This document shows positions 1 through 7,883 of a stretch of DNA of 64,000 bases, piece after piece. A program made the translations under genes and the position numbers. The notes under the pieces were generated by a model. That model was not told the DNA's origin, did no database searches, and saw only the letters and a list, made by a program, of their open reading frames with translations. Each line of letters begins with the position of its first letter. Position 1 is the stretch's first letter. The stretch comes from Bacillus changyiensis (GTDB taxonomy: Bacteria > Bacillota > Bacilli > Bacillales > Bacillaceae), in contig NZ_JAQFWW010000001.1 in NCBI RefSeq assembly GCF_027706145.1, positions 992,001 to 1,056,000 on the forward strand, in the 5' to 3' direction.

Positions 1-528
1 GGCAAAGAAACCTAAATATTGCGGTAGTTCAATTCTGTAAAAGCGATTAAACATCGCAGCTGCGAGAACACCAATGATGATCCCGCCGAAAACCCCGGTG
101 GCTAATGTAGGTATTCCAAGCATTGTCGTATATTGCGGGTGGTTTTCAGCGAAAAAATGTGCTCTTTCAATTGCTTTTTCAGGTATTGAGCCAGTTTTAA
201 TTAACACCGCACTCATCGTCACATTCATCACAAGATAGCCGATAATAGCAGCGATACCAGCAACACCGTCTCCATTTGCAAGACCGATTGCAACCCCGAC
301 AGCAAATAGCAATGCTAAGTTAGAGAATATGACGTCTCCTGAACTTTCCATCACTTTTGCAACCAATTGAACTGCATTATGCTTTAAAAACGGTGCAACT
401 TTAAACATTTGCTCATTTTGCATTGCATTACCAATTGCTAGCAGAAGCCCTGCAGCTGGTAAAATAGCAACTGGGAGCATGAGCGCCCGCCCGATTTTTT
501 GTAGAACGCCAAAAAATGATTTAAACAT
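1..528 (-). CDS. ptsG: PTS glucose-specific EIICBA component, N-terminal part (cut by window edge)
   Basis: This is the start of the glucose permease of the phosphotransferase system, which imports and phosphorylates glucose at the membrane. About 176 codons are visible, beginning [20 protein letters not shown], the typical amphipathic start of EIIC, followed by hydrophobic segments of the channel domain. The ATG at 528 has a GGAGG ribosome site just upstream. The gene runs off the left edge, so the EIIB and EIIA domains are not seen. It follows glcT, with an antiterminator target and terminator between them, as in B. subtilis. Confidence 0.93.
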   Translation of the reverse strand, partial: MFKSFFGVLQKIGRALMLPVAILPAAGLLLAIGNAMQNEQMFKVAPFLKHNAVQLVAKVMESSGDVIFSNLALLFAVGVAIGLANGDGVAGIAAIIGYLVMNVTMSAVLIKTGSIPEKAIERAHFFAENHPQYTTMLGIPTLATGVFGGIIIGVLAAAMFNRFYRIELPQYLGFFA

Positions 529-638
529 AGTTTTATTACCTCCTCTAGGGTAGTTTGACCTTGCTGCAAAATTTCATTACAACATATTCAAAAGGCATTT
601 TTTAACATTTTAACCGTTTACATTTCATCAACAGAACA

Positions 639-717
639 CAAAAAAGGCATGAGTGAATATGGGTATAGAGAAATAAAAGACAGCGTCTTCATTTCTTCCC
701 TTTTTTCACTCATGCCT
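639..717 (-). terminator. GlcT-controlled terminator in the ptsG leader
   Basis: A perfect 13-bp inverted repeat (645-657 with 705-717; arm AGGCATGAGTGAA) encloses a 47-nt loop and is followed on the minus strand by a T-run. Its 5' arm is shared with the RAT hairpin, so the two structures are mutually exclusive. It also ends glcT transcripts when GlcT is inactive. Confidence 0.85.
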
Positions 718-735
718 GATCGAATCAGTAACACG
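709..735 (-). promoter_or_regulatory. RAT (ribonucleic antiterminator) bound by GlcT
   Basis: On the minus strand the segment reads CGTGTTACTGATTCGATCAG then GCATGAG. This matches the RNA target I recall for B. subtilis GlcT in the ptsG leader. It overlaps the 5' arm of the terminator at 639-717, so GlcT binding would keep the terminator from forming when glucose is available. It begins just after the glcT stop codon. Confidence 0.88.
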
Positions 736-746
736 TTATAAAGGCG

Positions 747-1592
747 TTATGAAATTTTATTAGTCAAACGATACAAATGCAATGTCAGGTAAACGGCTTC
801 TGCCTCATGAACAGGTTTCTTGAGCGCTTGCTGCAAGACCTTGATCATCTTCCAAGCAGTATTATAGCATAATGGATATTCCGTTTTCAACAACAACATT
901 AATTTTTCTGGTTCTTGGATCGGTTCCTCCCGTTTAATTCTGTCAATTGTAAATCGCAGATGGCGGATCAACCGCAAATAATTAACACTTTCTCTATTTA
1001 CTTTCATCTCGAAAGCGTCTTCAATCATTTGCACAAGCTTTGAAATTAACTGTGAATGTTGATTTACTTCTGACAGAGGTCGGTTCGTCAAAGCGCTGTG
1101 AATATGAAGGGCAATAAACCCGATTTCTCCTTCTGGAAGCTTGATGTCTGACTGTTCATTGATCATCTCAACAGCTTCTTTGGCAAGTTCATATTCTTTT
1201 GGATAAAGCGATTCTGTCTCAAGCAAAAATGGATTTTTCATATCAAACCCTTTTTCTAGGCGCATAACCGCAAATGCGATATGGTCTGTCAAAGCGACAT
1301 GAATATGTTCATTTAACGGCTGGCCACTTTTTTGTGCAACATGATAAATCACGTCATTGGCGATATCAACCATTTTTTCATCAACATACGAAAGGAGTTT
1401 CTTATACTGGGTTTGCTCTTTATCATCTTCTAGAACAAACATTTTTTCATAATTCTCATGTTCAATAAGATCTCCACACTTTTTTCCAAAACCGATCCCT
1501 TTTCCAATCAAGACAACCTCACGATAATCTTCATGAAGTGCGATTAATACGTTGTTGTTGAGCACCTTTTCAACCGTGAAGGATCTATTCAC
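747..1592 (-). CDS. glcT: Transcriptional antiterminator GlcT (BglG/SacY family)
   Basis: An RNA-binding antiterminator that lets transcription enter ptsG when the glucose PTS is busy transporting. The N-terminal CAT RNA-binding domain (about residues 1-60, FTVEKVLNNNVLIAL) is followed by two PTS regulation domains with conserved histidines in NEHIHVALTDHI and GFIALHIHSALTN. I chose the GTG at 1592 because an AAAGGAG site lies 10 nt upstream and B. subtilis GlcT starts at the same place; an ATG further upstream would add 14 residues with no ribosome site. It is 281 aa, the family length. Confidence 0.94.
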   Translation of the reverse strand: MNRSFTVEKVLNNNVLIALHEDYREVVLIGKGIGFGKKCGDLIEHENYEKMFVLEDDKEQTQYKKLLSYVDEKMVDIANDVIYHVAQKSGQPLNEHIHVALTDHIAFAVMRLEKGFDMKNPFLLETESLYPKEYELAKEAVEMINEQSDIKLPEGEIGFIALHIHSALTNRPLSEVNQHSQLISKLVQMIEDAFEMKVNRESVNYLRLIRHLRFTIDRIKREEPIQEPEKLMLLLKTEYPLCYNTAWKMIKVLQQALKKPVHEAEAVYLTLHLYRLTNKIS

Positions 1593-1827
1593 GATCCTCA
1601 ACTCCTTTGTCATTCGATCTATCATATCGTACAAGACTCATGAAAGCGCGTCAATTTTTTTTTAGAAATTTTGATGAAAAATGTCGAAACTTCACACCCA
1701 TTAGATCATAAAACATAACGATTTTCATAGCAAAAAAAATTAAAGGCTTGCTATGGTATGCATTTCACACTTTAAGATAAAACCGTACCGGTACTGATCA
1801 CGCTCTAATGGGAAAGGAGAGGAAAAA

Positions 1828-1962
1828 ATGGCTATCTTTATTTTGATCCTCTTATGTATAACGATTGTTGTATCAGCAAAGGCGGCAATGAAACCGCTTA
1901 ACGAAAAACATAAAGTCAAACCGTTCCGTTCTTTTGATGATTTTTTTATTTCTAAAGATTGA
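1828..1962 (+). CDS. Small single-pass membrane protein (44 aa)
   Basis: A short gene on the plus strand inside a minus-strand neighbourhood. An AAAGGAG site sits 8 nt before the ATG. The product begins MAIFILILLCITIVVSAKAA, a hydrophobic signal/anchor segment, and ends in a basic and aromatic tail (KVKPFRSFDDFFISKD). I do not recognise the family. It is too short for the usual ORF cutoff, but the ribosome site and membrane segment make it credible. Confidence 0.6.
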   Translation: MAIFILILLCITIVVSAKAAMKPLNEKHKVKPFRSFDDFFISKD

Positions 1963-1967
1963 CACAC

Positions 1968-2004
1968 AAAAAGACCCTGTAGAGTTGTTTTACTCTATAG
2001 GGTC
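1968..2004 (-). terminator. Intrinsic terminator downstream of ykvY
   Basis: Inverted repeat GACCCTGTAGAGT / ACTCTATAGGGTC (one G-T pair) with a 6-nt loop. The T-run follows on the minus strand, so it ends ykvY transcription. Confidence 0.82.
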
Positions 2005-2021
2005 ACAATGATTAACACTCT

Positions 2022-3116
2022 TTATGAAATCACTGTTAACTGTTTCGGATAACGGGTCAGTGTCTCAGCTCCGTCTGAAGTGATAAGTACATCATCTTCG
2101 ATTCGAACACCACCGATTTCCGGCACATAGATACCTGGCTCAATTGTGTAGACCATTCCTTCTTTTAGTAGTCCGTTATTGTTATGGCTCATCGATGGGT
2201 ATTCATGCGCTGAAATCCCGAGCCCATGACCAAGACGGTGTGGAAAATATTCTCCGAACCCTGCGTTTTCGATGATGCCACGTGCTTTCAAATCAAGATC
2301 CCCTATTCTCACCCCTGGCTTGCTCATTTGAAGTGCAGCCAGTTCAGCTTGAAGAACTGTTTCATAAATATCTTTCTGCTGTTGGTTGACCTGTTGATAG
2401 ACAAGCGTTCTCGTAATATCTGAACAATATCCATCAATGATGACCCCTAAATCAAACAGGACAAAATCACCGGTATTGAGCGTTCTGCTCCCTGGATTCC
2501 CGTGGGGCTGACCTGATTTCTCACCGAACAGAACCATTGTCGAAAATGACATCCCTTGAATTCCTTTTTTCTTTAATTCATATTCGATTTTAGCAACAAC
2601 TTCAATTTCAGAAATACCTAATTTTAAAGCATTAGCTCCCACTTCAACTCCATAATCCGCAAGTTTTGCCGCCTCACGAAGAATGCTAATTTCTTTTTCA
2701 TCTTTGACAACACGAAGTTCGTTTAGTTTGTCTTCTACAGAAACAAAATCCGCACCATTTGTTACAGTTCTCAACATGTCTACACGCAAGAGTGATATCG
2801 TTTCTTTTTCGACTGCTACTTTTTCAAATTGCAAGTTGCGTTTTTTCAAAGTGGCTGAGATCAGTTCCCACGGATTTTCATGATCTTCATACCCAATGAT
2901 GTCAGATGTCCAACCGGCTGTTTTCGCCTGACTTGCCTCCATTTGCGGACAAACAAAAAACGGCTCTTCATCCTGAAAGACAAACACACCCATCAACCGT
3001 TCATGAGGTTCTGTATAAAAGTTTGTTAAGTAAAAGACATTCTCTTTCGAATGAATAAAAGCTAATTGATAATCTTTTTCTTTCAGCCAGGAAGAGATGT
3101 ATTCAATTCTTTCCAA
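2022..3116 (-). CDS. ykvY: M24-family metallopeptidase (Xaa-Pro dipeptidase-like YkvY)
   Basis: A cytoplasmic pita-bread peptidase expected to split Xaa-Pro dipeptides using two metal ions. The N-terminal half is the creatinase-like domain; the C-terminal half carries all five metal ligands: Asp in VLFDLGV, Asp in CSDITRT, His in RLGHGLGIS, Glu in TIEPGIYV and Glu in VRIEDDV. It is 364 aa, the family length. The start is TTG (3116) with AAGGAGG upstream. It is downstream of zosA on the same strand, with about 70 nt between. Confidence 0.9.
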   Translation of the reverse strand: MERIEYISSWLKEKDYQLAFIHSKENVFYLTNFYTEPHERLMGVFVFQDEEPFFVCPQMEASQAKTAGWTSDIIGYEDHENPWELISATLKKRNLQFEKVAVEKETISLLRVDMLRTVTNGADFVSVEDKLNELRVVKDEKEISILREAAKLADYGVEVGANALKLGISEIEVVAKIEYELKKKGIQGMSFSTMVLFGEKSGQPHGNPGSRTLNTGDFVLFDLGVIIDGYCSDITRTLVYQQVNQQQKDIYETVLQAELAALQMSKPGVRIGDLDLKARGIIENAGFGEYFPHRLGHGLGISAHEYPSMSHNNNGLLKEGMVYTIEPGIYVPEIGGVRIEDDVLITSDGAETLTRYPKQLTVIS

Positions 3117-3186
3117 TTCGCTTCCTCCTTTTTAGATCAATTATTCCACATCTATTGTATCGTTTTTCTCTTGATTTGTCTGGAGA

Positions 3187-5073
3187 TTAAGATTTTAATA
3201 GTCTTAATCCGTTTAAAATCACGAGCAGTGTACTCCCTTCATGACCGATAACACCGAGCGGCAAATCAAGAATTTGCAGGAAATTAACGCAGATGAGCAG
3301 ACAGATTACAGTTAAAGAAAAAACAACATTTTGTTTTATAATTCGATTCATTTTTCGTGACAACTTGACCATTTTTGTCAAACCTGTTAAATCATTTTTC
3401 ATTAAGACAATATCAGCCGTTTCCAAGGCAACATCTGTCCCTCCACCCATCGCAACTCCAACATCTGCTGTAGCAAGTGCTGGCGCATCATTGATGCCAT
3501 CACCAACCATCACAATCGTTCCGTATTGTTGTTTCAACTTTTGCGTTTCCTTTACTTTACTATCTGGGAGACATCGAGAAACAACAATACCCAAACCCGT
3601 TTCCTCTGCAATTGCTTTAGCCGTTTCAGGCTGGTCCCCAGTCAACATTGCTGTATGAATCCCAAGTTGATTGAGTTCGTTTATTACCGCTTTGGCTTCC
3701 GGTCTGATTTGATCTTTTAAAGCAAAACATCCGACAACACGCTCACCTTTTTTTACATATACAAGCGTTTTTCCTTGTGCAGCAATGGTTTGAACTGAAG
3801 CTTTAAAAGACTGATCATTTTGTTTATCTTCCATGACAAATTCAGCTTTACCGATTTGCCACATTTCTCCTTTAAATTGCGCTTTGACGCCAAAACCTGA
3901 TGTTTCTTGGATTGACACAGTTATGTCTGGATTCACTCCTTGAGCTTCTGCATATTTGACAATCGCTTGTGCAAGCGGATGATTGGACTGCTTCTCAATT
4001 GAAGCGGCCGCTTCTAAGCATTCCACCTCTGTCATCCCAAAAGTCAATATCAAGTCTTCAACTGCAGGTTTGCCATTTGTGATTGTTCCTGTTTTGTCCA
4101 TCGCGACTATTTTCGTTTCACCAAGTTTCTCAAGAAAGACACTTCCTTTGACAAGCAAGCCATGTCTTGCCCCATTTGAAATCAGTGACAATGCAGCCGG
4201 CATAATTGAAGCGACAAGCGCACAAGGCGAAGCGACTACCATAAAGACCATCGCTCTGTAAAACGTCTCTCCCCAACTCCAACCAAGCACGAAATGAGGT
4301 AGAAACAAAAGCAATCCAACAGCCAGCAACACACCTTTTACATACATATTTTCAAAGCGTTCGATAAAAGCTTGTGAAGGTGAAACGCTGTTTTGCGCAG
4401 ACTCTACCAATTTCATAATCTTTTTAATGAGCGAGTCTTTGTTCGCCTTTAGAACGCGTACTGTCAAAGATCCGCTTAAATTAAAAGTCCCTGAAAATAC
4501 TTGATCTCCGATCGTTTTTTCTACCGGAATCGACTCGCCTGTAAGAGCGGATTCATCAACACTTGTTGTCCCTGATTCAATTTCTCCATCCGCAGCGATC
4601 CGCTCACCTGGTTTAACTGAGATCAAATCACCAGCCTTCAATTCCTCGGCTGCTACTTTTTTTTGACCTCCTTCTTCAAGCAAAACGGCTTCCTCAGGCT
4701 CTAATTTCATTAGCAATGTTAAATCTCGTTTACTTTTGTCGAGAGTGTATGTTTCAAGAGCACCGCTAAGTGAGAATATAAAGATTAAAATGGCGCCTTC
4801 AGCCCAGTAGCCGATTACCGCAGAGCCGATTGCTGCAAAAATCATTAACAGCTCAACATTTAATGTCTTCTCAGTTATGGTTTCCATGATCCCCTCTTTT
4901 GCTTTTGCAAACCCACCAATACAAAAAGCGAATAGAAAAAGGATGATTGATAATGTTTCATGACCAGAAAAAAACCATCCACTAAGAATCAATGCGCCTG
5001 ATAAAAGCGCAGCAACCAATTCACCATGTCTTCTCCAATTCTCAATCAGCTTAAATTTATGTTGTAACTGCAT
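3187..5073 (-). CDS. zosA: P1B-type metal-transporting ATPase ZosA
   Basis: A membrane cation pump; the B. subtilis orthologue is linked to zinc uptake under peroxide stress. The product (628 aa) lacks an N-terminal metal-binding domain and opens with transmembrane helices. It shows the TGES actuator motif (about 178-181), the SPC metal-site motif in MVVASPCALVAS (about 282-284), the phosphorylated Asp in DKTGT (about 326), an HPLAQAI ATP-binding motif and GDGINDAPAL. Upstream (5175-5242) lie a candidate SigA promoter, a near-consensus PerR box and a perfect Fur-type box, arguing for redox and metal control. Confidence 0.9.
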   Translation of the reverse strand: MQLQHKFKLIENWRRHGELVAALLSGALILSGWFFSGHETLSIILFLFAFCIGGFAKAKEGIMETITEKTLNVELLMIFAAIGSAVIGYWAEGAILIFIFSLSGALETYTLDKSKRDLTLLMKLEPEEAVLLEEGGQKKVAAEELKAGDLISVKPGERIAADGEIESGTTSVDESALTGESIPVEKTIGDQVFSGTFNLSGSLTVRVLKANKDSLIKKIMKLVESAQNSVSPSQAFIERFENMYVKGVLLAVGLLLFLPHFVLGWSWGETFYRAMVFMVVASPCALVASIMPAALSLISNGARHGLLVKGSVFLEKLGETKIVAMDKTGTITNGKPAVEDLILTFGMTEVECLEAAASIEKQSNHPLAQAIVKYAEAQGVNPDITVSIQETSGFGVKAQFKGEMWQIGKAEFVMEDKQNDQSFKASVQTIAAQGKTLVYVKKGERVVGCFALKDQIRPEAKAVINELNQLGIHTAMLTGDQPETAKAIAEETGLGIVVSRCLPDSKVKETQKLKQQYGTIVMVGDGINDAPALATADVGVAMGGGTDVALETADIVLMKNDLTGLTKMVKLSRKMNRIIKQNVVFSLTVICLLICVNFLQILDLPLGVIGHEGSTLLVILNGLRLLKS

Positions 5074-5174
5074 TTTCTACGCCCTCCCTAATTGATAATG
5101 TAAATCATCATCAATTTCCTTCTAAAAAACAAATTGCCGCCGTTAGGCAGCATTTTAAAAGCTTTTATGAAACG

Positions 5175-5219
5175 ATTATAGCATACATCTATCATCTTTA
5201 AAATTAATAATTATTACAA
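5175..5219 (-). promoter_or_regulatory. zosA promoter with PerR-like box
   Basis: On the minus strand TATAAT (5175-5180) has a weak -35 (TTTTAA) 17 nt upstream. Just upstream of that, 5205-5219 reads TTGTAATAATTATTA, which matches the PerR 7-1-7 consensus TTATAATNATTATAA at 12 of 14 positions. This agrees with the known PerR control of zosA in B. subtilis. Confidence 0.65.
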
Positions 5220-5227
5220 TTTACATT

Positions 5228-5242
5228 TGATAATAATTATCA
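5228..5242. promoter_or_regulatory. Fur-type 7-1-7 operator upstream of zosA
   Basis: TGATAATAATTATCA is a perfect 7-1-7 inverted repeat identical to the Fur consensus TGATAATNATTATCA. Its centre is 23 bp from the centre of the PerR-like box, on the upstream side of the zosA promoter. I infer iron- or dual-regulator control of zosA. Confidence 0.6.
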
Positions 5243-5253
5243 TTAACAACTGT

Positions 5254-5283
5254 AAAAAAAAGCTGGAAAACTCAGCTTTTTTT
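5254..5283 (-). terminator. Intrinsic terminator at the 3' end of stoA
   Basis: AAAAGCTG / CAGCTTTT stem with a 7-nt loop, flanked by A- and T-runs on both sides. It overlaps the last codons of stoA and separates stoA from the zosA promoter. Confidence 0.75.
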
Positions 5284-5739
5284 CTCAGACCATGCTTTCA
5301 TTTGTTCAACAGTGATTGGTCCAACAATTGATTTTTCCAATTTCCCTTTTTCATTTAGAAAAAAAGTAGAAGGAATTGTAATCACTTGATACTTTTTCAT
5401 TATTTCACCTGTTCGGTCAAACACGATTGGAAATGATAACTGATTGGCTCTAATAAACTGTTTCACCGCTCGTTCGTTTTGTTCGGCATTCAACAAGTTA
5501 ATCGTGATCAATTGCACATCTGACTGATGTTGGTCATAGAAGGACTGAAAACGTGGTAATTCCTCTCGACACGGAGGACACCAACTGGTCCAAAAATGGA
5601 TGATCGTTTTTCGACCTTGTGCCGGAACCTTAATGCTTTGCCCTTCTATTGTTTTCATCTCCATAGCAGAAGCTTCCAGCTGAAATCCTACCAAAAACAG
5701 AAAGATGAGTGAACAGAGAATGATTCCTTTTTTTCGCAT
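5272..5739 (-). CDS. stoA: Thiol-disulfide oxidoreductase StoA (spore-associated thioredoxin)
   Basis: A membrane-anchored thioredoxin-fold protein that reduces disulfides outside the cell; in B. subtilis it acts in endospore cortex synthesis. An N-terminal signal anchor (about residues 5-24) precedes the thioredoxin domain with active site WCPPC (Cys54 and Cys57) and a cis-Pro loop in ITIPSTFFLN. The ATG at 5739 has AAAGGAAG 6 nt upstream, whereas the longer reading frame adds 14 residues without a ribosome site. Length is 155 aa. It lies just downstream of ykvU on the same strand. Confidence 0.9.
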   Translation of the reverse strand: MRKKGIILCSLIFLFLVGFQLEASAMEMKTIEGQSIKVPAQGRKTIIHFWTSWCPPCREELPRFQSFYDQHQSDVQLITINLLNAEQNERAVKQFIRANQLSFPIVFDRTGEIMKKYQVITIPSTFFLNEKGKLEKSIVGPITVEQMKAWSEKKS

Positions 5740-5798
5740 CTGATCTTCCTTTCTTTTTTGTTTAGCTTCCCACGAAAACAAAAAAGTATGAAGTCAAG

Positions 5799-7139
5799 TC
5801 AGCGGCTTTCAATTGTTGGTGCACCTGTTTTATTTGTCAACAACAAAGAAACTCCTAATTGTTTGCAAATTGTCATATAGTGAAGGGTTGTCAGCAAAAT
5901 CATCCCTGTATTCATTGCCAAAATGATGCCGACCATTTGCAAACTTTCCATTGATCCAAACAGATACATCAGCAAAAATGAAACGATACTGGCCCAAACA
6001 TTATGATAAAATGCATCTTTGACAAGCCCAATTCCAATTAAACAAGCTTGCAAAGGCATGACAAAAAAGTGAAATAAAAAATACGGCCATAACAACTTTA
6101 AATAAAGAGCAGCTTTAATTGAATCAAAAAACAAATGGGTCAGCGGTTCTGCAAAATGATACATCACTAGAATAGACGGTATTCCGTAAAGCAACGTAAT
6201 GAGAATCGCTTGTTTAATCCGCTTAATCACCTTGTCATACTGCTGATAGGCATAGCTTTCAGAAATACTTGGAATCATGACAACCATTAATGAATGAGCG
6301 ATAAAAGCCGGAAAGAAACCAATCGTCATCGCAACACCTGAAAGCATACCAAACTGATCAATAGCTGCCGTGCTTGAAACACCTGCAACTAGCAATGTCC
6401 CTTTCACTAAAAAAGGTTCAATTGCATTGGCAATGGCATGAAAAATCCGTAAACCTGTGGTGGGGATAGAAACAGTCAGGAGCCGTTTCAAGACATCGTT
6501 TCTCCGCAAATGAACATGTCTCCCATCAGCAACTGCGCGTCTCGCCAAAAGAAACTGGGAATACAAGTAAACAAACACAACCACTTCACTTGCAAACAGA
6601 ACAAACAATGAAATAAGAACTGATGTATGTAATGAAAAGGAATACCATTGAAAAAACAAAAACAAGCCGACAAGCTGAAAGATTTTTTTCAGTCCATTCG
6701 CTATTGCAATTTTCCCCATTTCCTGAACACCCATAAAGTAGCCGCGTGCAATCGATGTAAATGCAACAGCGGGGATCATCCCGATCACAATTCCTCTAAT
6801 CAAGGGATGATAGGAGTCAAAGACAGGAATGAATGGAAGAATGATGACCGCTATCGCCGTAGAAAAAACGGTACAAACTGCTGTCATCTGAAAAGCATGT
6901 TTTAACATACTTTCATGTAACCTCGGATTAGATTCCGCAATAAATTTTGATATCGAAACAGGCAACTCAAGACTTGCAATAACCACAACCAAAAATATCG
7001 AGGGCAAAACACTCATATAGAGCCCCATGCCATGCTCTCCAAGTTCCCGAGCAAGAATCATGTTAATGACAAACTCTAGGCATTCCGCAAAAAATGCGGC
7101 TAGCGACAGAAGAATAATTCCTTTCACAAAACGGTTCAT
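5799..7139 (-). CDS. ykvU: YkvU, polysaccharide/lipid flippase-family sporulation membrane protein (SpoVB-like)
   Basis: A multi-pass membrane protein of the MATE/MOP flippase superfamily; B. subtilis YkvU is a sporulation-linked relative of SpoVB. It has 446 aa with about 12-14 hydrophobic segments and the opening pattern RFVKGIILLSLAAFFAECLE, where the glutamates typical of SpoVB-like proteins sit in TM1. The start at 7139 has GGGGAG upstream; earlier start codons in frame lack one. The substrate is unknown. Its place next to stoA suggests a shared role in the spore envelope. Confidence 0.85.
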   Translation of the reverse strand: MNRFVKGIILLSLAAFFAECLEFVINMILARELGEHGMGLYMSVLPSIFLVVVIASLELPVSISKFIAESNPRLHESMLKHAFQMTAVCTVFSTAIAVIILPFIPVFDSYHPLIRGIVIGMIPAVAFTSIARGYFMGVQEMGKIAIANGLKKIFQLVGLFLFFQWYSFSLHTSVLISLFVLFASEVVVFVYLYSQFLLARRAVADGRHVHLRRNDVLKRLLTVSIPTTGLRIFHAIANAIEPFLVKGTLLVAGVSSTAAIDQFGMLSGVAMTIGFFPAFIAHSLMVVMIPSISESYAYQQYDKVIKRIKQAILITLLYGIPSILVMYHFAEPLTHLFFDSIKAALYLKLLWPYFLFHFFVMPLQACLIGIGLVKDAFYHNVWASIVSFLLMYLFGSMESLQMVGIILAMNTGMILLTTLHYMTICKQLGVSLLLTNKTGAPTIESR

Positions 7140-7200
7140 GAGGTCTCCCCTTGTCTCACTGATTATTACCTCATCATATGAGACAAGTCTAAAAATTATT

Positions 7201-7235
7201 AAAAAAAGCCTTCTCACCATGTGAGAAAACTTTTT
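7201..7235 (-). terminator. Intrinsic terminator after the small gene at 7234
   Basis: CTTCTCAC / GTGAGAA stem with a 3-nt loop, embedded in A- and T-rich flanks. On the minus strand it is followed by a T-run, placing it between the small gene and ykvU. Confidence 0.7.
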
Positions 7236-7428
7236 AACTTCTCGGTTCTTTCATATATTGAAAAATGATGTCACCACCACGTTGGGCAACACCGCGGAAG
7301 TGCTTGAAATCTTCCTGTTTTGTCAAAATAGATCTAAAAAACAAAAAATCTTCCTTTTTCACACAAAGTTCGTGAATGTTGCCTTCCCTTAACTGTTTTA
7401 TGAAATCAATTACATTCTCATCTGTCAA
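7234..7428 (-). CDS. Small conserved-looking protein, unknown function (64 aa)
   Basis: Begins MTDENVIDFIKQLREGNIHE and ends GDIIFQYMKEPRS; acidic and soluble, with no membrane segment. The start is TTG at 7428 with a GGGGAGAG ribosome site. It is divergent from ykvS (about 160 nt between starts) and followed by its own terminator, so it is probably a single transcript unit. I do not recognise the family and assign no function. Confidence 0.6.
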   Translation of the reverse strand: MTDENVIDFIKQLREGNIHELCVKKEDFLFFRSILTKQEDFKHFRGVAQRGGDIIFQYMKEPRS

Positions 7429-7585
7429 TCGCTCTCTCCCCTTCTTTCTCTTATGACGTTACTATATCACTTAGTAGTTGCCGATTACAATCACCGAACT
7501 TGTATATCATATCGCTTTACTTCTCAATGAAAATATTGCAAAATACTTTCAATAGGTTATTTTCTTAAAAGGAGAGGAAGTCGCT

Positions 7586-7774
7586 TTGAAAATTGCAAAA
7601 GTCGGAAATGTCATCGAATTTAAAAATGGACTGACCGGAGTTGTCGAAAAAGTTAATGAAAACTCAGTAATTGTCGATGTCACCATTATGGATAATTATA
7701 GAGACCTAGAATTGGATTCTTTAACAGTCGTCAATCATAAAAACTATAAAATTATAAAAGACTCCTTACATTAA
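7586..7774 (+). CDS. ykvS: YkvS (DUF2187 family) small protein
   Basis: A 62-aa protein with the DUF2187 pattern KVGNVIEFKNGLTGVVEKVN, a small SH3/KOW-like beta fold. Function is not established. The start is TTG with AAAAGGAGAGG upstream. It sits at the same place as in B. subtilis, beside ykvU. A bidirectional terminator follows at 7841. Confidence 0.82.
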   Translation: MKIAKVGNVIEFKNGLTGVVEKVNENSVIVDVTIMDNYRDLELDSLTVVNHKNYKIIKDSLH

Positions 7775-7840
7775 ATCGCCCATTCACAAGAATTCCACTC
7801 AGAACCTTAAAATGCACTTCGCAAGTTCTTCCAAAAATTG

Positions 7841-7875
7841 AAAAACCGTTAGACTCAGTGTCTGGCGGTTTTTCC
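7841..7875. terminator. Intrinsic bidirectional terminator
   Basis: AAAACCG..AGAC / GTCT..CGGTTTT stem, A-rich on the left and T-rich on the right. It can serve both ykvS (plus) and the lipase gene (minus). Confidence 0.75.
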
Positions 7876-7883
7876 CGGTTCTT

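Noticed and set aside
1740..1967. 75-aa minus-strand ORF
   Set aside because: Opposite to the 44-aa plus-strand gene, which has the better ribosome site and a membrane-protein pattern.
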